Below, one piece after another: positions 59,197 to 64,000 of a stretch of DNA of 64,000 bases. Positions within the stretch are counted from its first letter, which is position 1. Every line of letters begins with the position of its first letter. Location: positions 2,480,001 to 2,544,000 of the forward strand of contig NZ_CP130943.1 in NCBI RefSeq assembly GCF_030656875.1, read 5' to 3'. The DNA is from Prescottella sp. R16. GTDB taxonomy: Bacteria > Actinomycetota > Actinomycetes > Mycobacteriales > Mycobacteriaceae. Below the pieces are notes generated by a model, which saw only the letters and a program-made list of their open reading frames with translations, had not been told where the DNA came from and did no database searches. The position numbers were made by a program, and so were the translations under genes.

Positions 59197-61050
59197 TCAG
59201 CCCACCGGCACCGTCGACAGTCGCCACGCCCCGCCTCCGAGCAGTTCGAGACGACGCGTGTGGTGCCGGTCGACGGTGCTGCGGTGACTGACGCTGACCA
59301 GCATGCACGTCGGCACCTCCTCGCGGATCAGGGAGTACAGCTGGTATTCGAGGCCCTCGTCGACCGCGGACGTCGCCTCGTCGAGGAACGCGACCTGTGG
59401 GCGCAGCAGCACGATCCGCGCGAACGCGACGCGCTGCTGTTCCCCCGGCGACAGGATCGACGCCCAGTCCTCCTGCTCGGACAGGCGGTCGACGAGGTGC
59501 CCGAGCGCCACCCGCCCCAGCACGTCGCGGATACGGTCGTCGCCGACATCGGCGGCGCGCCCCGGGTAGGCGACCGCATCGCGCAGGTCGCCGAGCGGCA
59601 GGTACGGGAACTGGGACAGGAACAGGGCGTCGGTCCCGGTCGGGCGTCGCACGGTCCCGTCGGCGTACGGCCACATCTGGGCGAGTGTCCGCAGCAGCGT
59701 CGTCTTCCCACTGCCCGACGGCCCACTCACCAGCAGAGCGTCGCCCGGGGTGAGTCGCAGGTCCAGGTCCGTCACGAGCGGTCGCCCATCGGGCAGGTCC
59801 ACCTGCACGGACGCGAGTTCGACGGCGTCGTCGACGTGTTCGGTGCGCACCGCGGGCAGGGCGCGGGCCTTTTCGTCGGCGCCGATCAGTCCGTCGAGGC
59901 GGACGAGGGACGCCCGGTAGCCGGCGAACACGTCGTACGACTGCCGGAAGAACGACAGCGAGTCCGACACCTGCCCGAATGCGGCGGCGCTCTGGGTGAT
60001 GTCGCCGAGGGTGATGGTGCCGGCGAAGAATCGGGGCGCCTGCAGCACGATGGGGAACACCACCGCGATCTGGCTGACGCCCAGGTTGAAACCGTTGAAC
60101 TTCAGGGTCCGGTACACGATCCGCCACGCGTTGCCGATGACGGCGGCGAACCGGCCGAGCAGCCCGGTCCGCTCCACGGTTTCGCCGCGGTAGAAGGCGA
60201 CGGACTCGGCGCGGTCCCGCAGCCGCACCAGCGCGTACCGGAAGTTGGCGGTCAGTCGTTCGTTGAGGAAATTCAGCCGGATCAGCGGATGCCCGATCCA
60301 GAACGCGATCACCGTCGCGATCAGGATGTACACGTACACGAGCACGACCATCGTGCGGGGCACCGTCACCCCGAGCAGCGTCATCGGCCCCGACAGGTCC
60401 CACAGGATCTTGGTGAACGCGACGAGCGACGTCACCGCCGTCACCATGCCCATCGACAGTGACTGCGACACCGTCGTCATCGTCGTCACATCGGTTTCGA
60501 TACGTTGGTCCGGATTGTCGATTCCCTTGCCGACGAACCGGTTTCGGTAGTAGGCCCGACCGTCGAGCCAGTCGGTGGCCATCCGGTCGGTGAGCCACAG
60601 CCGCCAGCGGATGACGAACGCCTGCCCCACGTAGTAGTCGAGCAGCGAGCGCACCACGTGGATCGTCGCGAGAACGGCGAACACGAGGATCGACCGCCAG
60701 AACGTCGACGTCGCCGCGTCCAGGGCGTCCGCGTCGCCGCCCGAAAAGGCCTGCGCCGCATACTGCAACGCGGTGTACATCTCGTTGCCCTGATACGACA
60801 GCAGGATCGTGAGCCGCACCCCGGTGACCGTGAGCAGGAGCATCGCGGCGACCAGGGCCCACGTGCGCAGACTGTCGCGTCCGGTGAAGAACGCCCCGGA
60901 GATGGTGCGGAACTGCCGGCCCCACCGGGTCCATCGGGTGAGCAGCACCGCGGCGACGACGAGGCACACCGCGGCGATCGCGAACGCACGCGCCGTCCAC
61001 AGCAGGCTCGTGACCAGCTCGTGGTTCCAGTCGATCGGCTCGCTGCGCAT
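59197..61050 (-). CDS. BacA/SbmA-related ABC transporter (permease-ATPase fusion)
   Basis: 617 aa. N-terminal about 330 residues hold the SbmA/BacA-type transmembrane domain (ABC_membrane_2) with six helices, several Trp/Arg-rich loops (RNRFVGKGIDNPDQRIETD); the C-terminal ATPase has GPSGSGKTTLLRT, LSPGEQQRVAFAR and FLDEATSAVDEG. Mycobacterial Rv1819c (BacA) of this shape moves hydrophilic compounds including vitamin B12 and some peptides. Direction and solute here are inferred only. Converges with rpf. Confidence 0.9.
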   Translation of the reverse strand: MRSEPIDWNHELVTSLLWTARAFAIAAVCLVVAAVLLTRWTRWGRQFRTISGAFFTGRDSLRTWALVAAMLLLTVTGVRLTILLSYQGNEMYTALQYAAQAFSGGDADALDAATSTFWRSILVFAVLATIHVVRSLLDYYVGQAFVIRWRLWLTDRMATDWLDGRAYYRNRFVGKGIDNPDQRIETDVTTMTTVSQSLSMGMVTAVTSLVAFTKILWDLSGPMTLLGVTVPRTMVVLVYVYILIATVIAFWIGHPLIRLNFLNERLTANFRYALVRLRDRAESVAFYRGETVERTGLLGRFAAVIGNAWRIVYRTLKFNGFNLGVSQIAVVFPIVLQAPRFFAGTITLGDITQSAAAFGQVSDSLSFFRQSYDVFAGYRASLVRLDGLIGADEKARALPAVRTEHVDDAVELASVQVDLPDGRPLVTDLDLRLTPGDALLVSGPSGSGKTTLLRTLAQMWPYADGTVRRPTGTDALFLSQFPYLPLGDLRDAVAYPGRAADVGDDRIRDVLGRVALGHLVDRLSEQEDWASILSPGEQQRVAFARIVLLRPQVAFLDEATSAVDEGLEYQLYSLIREEVPTCMLVSVSHRSTVDRHHTRRLELLGGGAWRLSTVPVG

Positions 61051-61143
61051 CGGACCCCCATCGACGGTGTCGTCCAGGAGAATTCGAAGTCTAACGGCGC
61101 CGGGTCCGCGGCATCATCGGTTCGGCGGTCACCGGTTCGGCCG

Positions 61144-62031
61144 TCACCGTCGCGGCGGGAAGTGCCGAATCACACCTTCCTGGACGACGGTCGCGATCAC
61201 CTCTCCGGTGCGGTCGAAGAAGTGACCGCGCCCCAGGCCGCGCGAACCGGACGCAACCGGCGATTCCGTTGCGTACAGGGCCCATTCGTCGAACCGGAAC
61301 GGGCGATGGAACCAGATCGAATGGTTGACGGTGGCCGCGACGATCCGGTCGAGGCCCCACGACAGCCCGTGGGTGGTGAGGATCGAATCGAGGACCGTGG
61401 TGTCCGACGCGTACGCGAGGGCCGCGCTGTGCACCCACGGTGTGTCCGGGAGGTCGCCGTCGGTGCGGATCCACACCCGGTTGTGGGGCAGTCGTTGCTC
61501 GGAGTCCTTGAGTACCCACGTGGGCGGGTTCGCGTACCGCATCTGCATGGGGTGCAGTGCCTCGACGAAATGCGGCAGCTTCTCCTCGTAACCGACGATG
61601 TGGTCGTCGAACGAGAGGCAGTCCTCCGGGGCCGGCACGTCCGGCATGTCGACGCCGTGCTCGAGCCCGCCGGCACCGTCCTGGAACGCCGCGAACATCG
61701 AGAACACGACGTTGCCGTCCTGGTACGCGGTGACCTGCCGGTTCGCGAACGCGCGACCGTCGCGGTGCCGCTCGACGCGGTACTCGATGGGGGCCTTGAC
61801 GTTGCCGCCGCGGATGAAGTGCGCGTTGATCGCGTGGATCGGACGGTCACCGTCGACCGTCCGATCCGCCGCGACCAGTGCCTGCGCGACGAGCTGGCCG
61901 CCGAACGTGCGGCTGCCGGACTCGTTGGGGTGGCGCCCCCGGTAGGTGTCGTCGCCGATCTGCTCGAGATCGAGAACGGAGAGCAGTGTCTCCAGATCGG
62001 CCGATCGCACAACTGTTCCCGGATCGCTCAC
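61144..62031 (-). CDS. tesB: Acyl-CoA thioesterase II
   Basis: 295 aa double hot-dog thioesterase. FGGQLVAQAL near residue 45 and the catalytic Asp in LAYASDTTVLDSI, then the Q/T-containing C-terminal NHSIWFHRPFR. Hydrolyses medium/long acyl-CoA; related to mycobacterial TesB1, also beside pykA. Starts 15 nt after the pyk stop, same direction and probably co-transcribed. Confidence 0.94.
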   Translation of the reverse strand: MSDPGTVVRSADLETLLSVLDLEQIGDDTYRGRHPNESGSRTFGGQLVAQALVAADRTVDGDRPIHAINAHFIRGGNVKAPIEYRVERHRDGRAFANRQVTAYQDGNVVFSMFAAFQDGAGGLEHGVDMPDVPAPEDCLSFDDHIVGYEEKLPHFVEALHPMQMRYANPPTWVLKDSEQRLPHNRVWIRTDGDLPDTPWVHSAALAYASDTTVLDSILTTHGLSWGLDRIVAATVNHSIWFHRPFRFDEWALYATESPVASGSRGLGRGHFFDRTGEVIATVVQEGVIRHFPPRR

Positions 62032-62046
62032 CCGCGTGCTCCCCTT

Positions 62047-63465
62047 CTAGTGGTCTTCCTCCCCGATCCGGTGCACGTGGATCAGGTTGGTCGAGCCTAC
62101 GGTGCCGGGCGGGGATCCGGCCACGATCACGACCACATCGCCGCGGTTGTAGCGGCCGAGGGACAGCAGCGCGTGGTCGACCTGGGTGAACATCTGGTCC
62201 GTCGACGCGACGGGGTCGACGAGGAACGTCTCGGTACCCCACGACAGCGACAGCTGGCTGCGGACCGACTCGAGCGGGGTGAACGCCAGCAGCGGCAGCG
62301 GCGAATGCAGCCGGGCGAGGCGGCGCACCGTGTCACCGGACTGGGTGAACGCGACCAGGGCCTTCGCGTCGAGACGCTCACCGATGTCGCGGGCACCGTA
62401 GGAGATGACACCGCGCTTGGTGCGCGGGACGTGCGTGAGCGGCGGCACCCGCGCCGGGTCGGTTTCGACGGCCTTCAGGATCCGCGCCATGGTCTGCACG
62501 GTCTCCATCACGTACTTGCCGACCGACGTCTCCCCGGACAGCATCACGGCGTCGGCGCCGTCGAGGACCGCGTTCGCGACGTCGGACGCCTCGGCACGCG
62601 TCGGACGCGAGTTCTCGATCATCGATTCGAGCATCTGCGTCGCGACGATGACCGGCTTGGCGTTCTCGCGGGCGATCTGGATGGCCCGCTTCTGCACCAG
62701 CGGCACCTGTTCGAGCGGCAGTTCGACACCGAGGTCGCCGCGGGCCACCATGACGGCGTCGAACGCCAGCACCACGGCCTCGAGGTTCTCGATGGCCTCG
62801 GGCTTCTCGAGCTTCGCGATCACCGGGACACGGCGGCCGACCCGGTCCATCACGTCGTGGACCAGTTCGATGTCGGCCGGCGAACGCACGAACGACAACG
62901 CGATGAAGTCGACACCGAGGTGCAGCGCGAATTCGAGGTCGGCGATGTCCTTCTCGGACAGGGCCGGCACCGACACGTTCATACCGGGCAGCGAGACGCC
63001 CTTGTTGTTGGAGACCGGGCCGCCCTCGGTGACCCGGCACACCACGTCGTCGCCGTCGACGGACTCGACGACGAGACCGACCTTGCCGTCGTCGACGAGC
63101 AGCCGGTCGCCGGGCCGGGCGTCCTCGGCGAGTTGCTTGTAGGTGGTCGAGACCCGGTCGTGGGTACCGTCGCAGTCGGCGACGGTGATGCGGACCTGTT
63201 CACCGGTCTCCCACACGGTGCGTTCCTCGACGAAACGTCCGAGCCGGATCTTCGGTCCCTGCAGATCGGCGAGGATGCCCACGGCCCGGCCGGTGGCCTG
63301 CGAGGCCTCCCGGACGCGGCGGTAGTTCGCCTCGTGATCGGCGTGTTCACCGTGGCTGAAGTTCAGTCGCGCGACGTCCATTCCGCTCTCGACGAGCTCA
63401 CGGACGCGGTCGCCTGTAGCGGTCGCTGGGCCTAGAGTGCAGACAATCTTCGTGCGTCGGATCAC
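62047..63465 (-). CDS. pyk: Pyruvate kinase
   Basis: 472 aa. Converts phosphoenolpyruvate and ADP to pyruvate. N-terminal RRTKIVCTLGPAT, catalytic-region signature IAKLEKPEAIENLE and MVARGDLGVELP, SGETSVGKYV. C-terminal allosteric domain ends IHVHRIGEEDH. One copy in the window. Upstream of tesB. Confidence 0.97.
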   Translation of the reverse strand: MIRRTKIVCTLGPATATGDRVRELVESGMDVARLNFSHGEHADHEANYRRVREASQATGRAVGILADLQGPKIRLGRFVEERTVWETGEQVRITVADCDGTHDRVSTTYKQLAEDARPGDRLLVDDGKVGLVVESVDGDDVVCRVTEGGPVSNNKGVSLPGMNVSVPALSEKDIADLEFALHLGVDFIALSFVRSPADIELVHDVMDRVGRRVPVIAKLEKPEAIENLEAVVLAFDAVMVARGDLGVELPLEQVPLVQKRAIQIARENAKPVIVATQMLESMIENSRPTRAEASDVANAVLDGADAVMLSGETSVGKYVMETVQTMARILKAVETDPARVPPLTHVPRTKRGVISYGARDIGERLDAKALVAFTQSGDTVRRLARLHSPLPLLAFTPLESVRSQLSLSWGTETFLVDPVASTDQMFTQVDHALLSLGRYNRGDVVVIVAGSPPGTVGSTNLIHVHRIGEEDH

Positions 63466-63538
63466 GAGGCAAAGCCTAGTCCTCTCGGGAAACGAACTCT
63501 ATTCGGCGCGGCAACGGCCGGTGACGTGCAGGTGAGCA

Positions 63539-64000
63539 TCAGACGACGGTGAGCGGCAGCGTCGCGGGACGTACGGGAGCCGGAAGTTCCGAACTGCCGG
63601 TGAGATACTCGTCGACGCCGCGGGCCGCCGACCGTCCCTCGGCGATCGCCCATACCACGAGCGACGCACCCCGGTGTGCGTCGCCACACACGAACACTCC
63701 GGGAGTGTCGGTCTGCCAGTCCGATCCGCACGACAGGACCCCGCGCCGGTTGACGGTCAGGTCGAGATCGTCCAGCAGCGGCCCCCGGTCGGTGCCCTCG
63801 AAACCGATCGCGAAAAGTGCCAGATCGCACGGTAATTCGACGTCCTCCCCGACCGGGTCGAACGTGCGGCGGCCGGTGGCGTCCCGTCCCGGGCGCACCT
63901 CCGCGAGCACCATCGACCGCACGTGGCCGTCGTCGTCGCCCAGAAAACGCTGCACCGCAACCTCGTACCGGCGCACCCCGCCCTCGGCGTGCGCGGGCGT
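63539..64000 (-). CDS. gltD: Glutamate synthase small subunit (partial, N-terminus beyond edge)
   Basis: C-terminal about 150 residues only; frame stays open to the right edge. FAD/NADPH-domain motifs: LALFAIGFEGTD and GVFVCGDAHRGASLVVWAI, usual for GltD. Supplies electrons to the large subunit for glutamine-dependent glutamate synthesis. Adjacent to pyk in the same direction, with about 73 nt between. Confidence 0.9.
   Translation of the reverse strand, partial: TPAHAEGGVRRYEVAVQRFLGDDDGHVRSMVLAEVRPGRDATGRRTFDPVGEDVELPCDLALFAIGFEGTDRGPLLDDLDLTVNRRGVLSCGSDWQTDTPGVFVCGDAHRGASLVVWAIAEGRSAARGVDEYLTGSSELPAPVRPATLPLTVV

Overview
The window is high-GC actinobacterial chromosome of the Rhodococcus/Mycobacterium group (Mycobacteriales). 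Pointers are strong G/C bias at third codon positions, many GTG starts, translationally coupled GTGA/ATGA overlaps, an Rpf-type resuscitation factor, a CoaE-GrpB fusion, a PdtaR-type ANTAR regulator and a class II HelD protein. From memory, most of it follows the order of the M. tuberculosis block Rv1617 (pykA) to Rv1659 (argH), read in the opposite direction. Assignment to Rhodococcus is an inference.

Layout. 1-8.5 kb (minus): complete arginine operon argC-J-B-D-F-R-G with argH running off the left edge. 8.6-16.4 kb: accessory island between argC and pheT, holding an AidB-like acyl-CoA dehydrogenase, an orphan P-loop ATPase, an OsmC protein, a methyltransferase, two decayed transposase fragments, a multiply frameshifted isochorismatase pseudogene and metA. 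16.4-22.6 kb (minus): infC-rpmI-rplT-trmH-pheS-pheT, headed by a structured leader with an intrinsic terminator and an AUC start on infC. 22.7-27.2 kb: DUF1844 gene, a 39-residue protein, uvrA and a divergent metallo-beta-lactamase-fold hydrolase. 27.2-31.7 kb: OtsB-GH65 fusion, DoxX protein with an 11-residue-repeat tail, Rho-N protein. 31.7-36.8 kb: HhH protein, frameshifted aldehyde dehydrogenase, HelD/HelR-type helicase, universal stress protein. 36.9-44 kb: uvrB, DUF402, coaE-grpB, a large inverted repeat, rpsA. 44-50.7 kb (accessory): methyltransferase, amino-acid ABC transporter, isopropylmalate-dehydrogenase-like enzyme, 2'-5' RNA ligase-like protein, frameshifted AadA-like nucleotidyltransferase, thioredoxin. 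50.7-64 kb: polA, pdtaR, a short-variable-arm tRNA with a CAA anticodon, alpha/beta hydrolase, DUF35-thiolase pair, cysteine hydrolase, rpf, BacA-like ABC exporter, tesB, pyk, and the C-terminal end of gltD.

How it works together. Four genes (uvrA, its divergent hydrolase neighbour, uvrB and polA) carry the same bipartite element, a TTGTCGGTG-like box, 8 nt, then TAnnnT. This is the RecA-independent DNA-damage promoter read by PafBC in mycobacteria, so excision repair, gap filling and a hydrolase of unknown substrate may form one damage regulon. At least seven genes show a TAnnnT -10 hexamer only 6-8 nt before the start codon and little or no Shine-Dalgarno sequence, which predicts leaderless mRNAs. 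No CRISPR array, prophage or clearly new multi-gene system was found. The most novel leads are the damage-promoter set, the acetyl-type MetA in a decaying island, the infC attenuator with AUC start, the unusual tRNA and the 25-bp inverted repeat.
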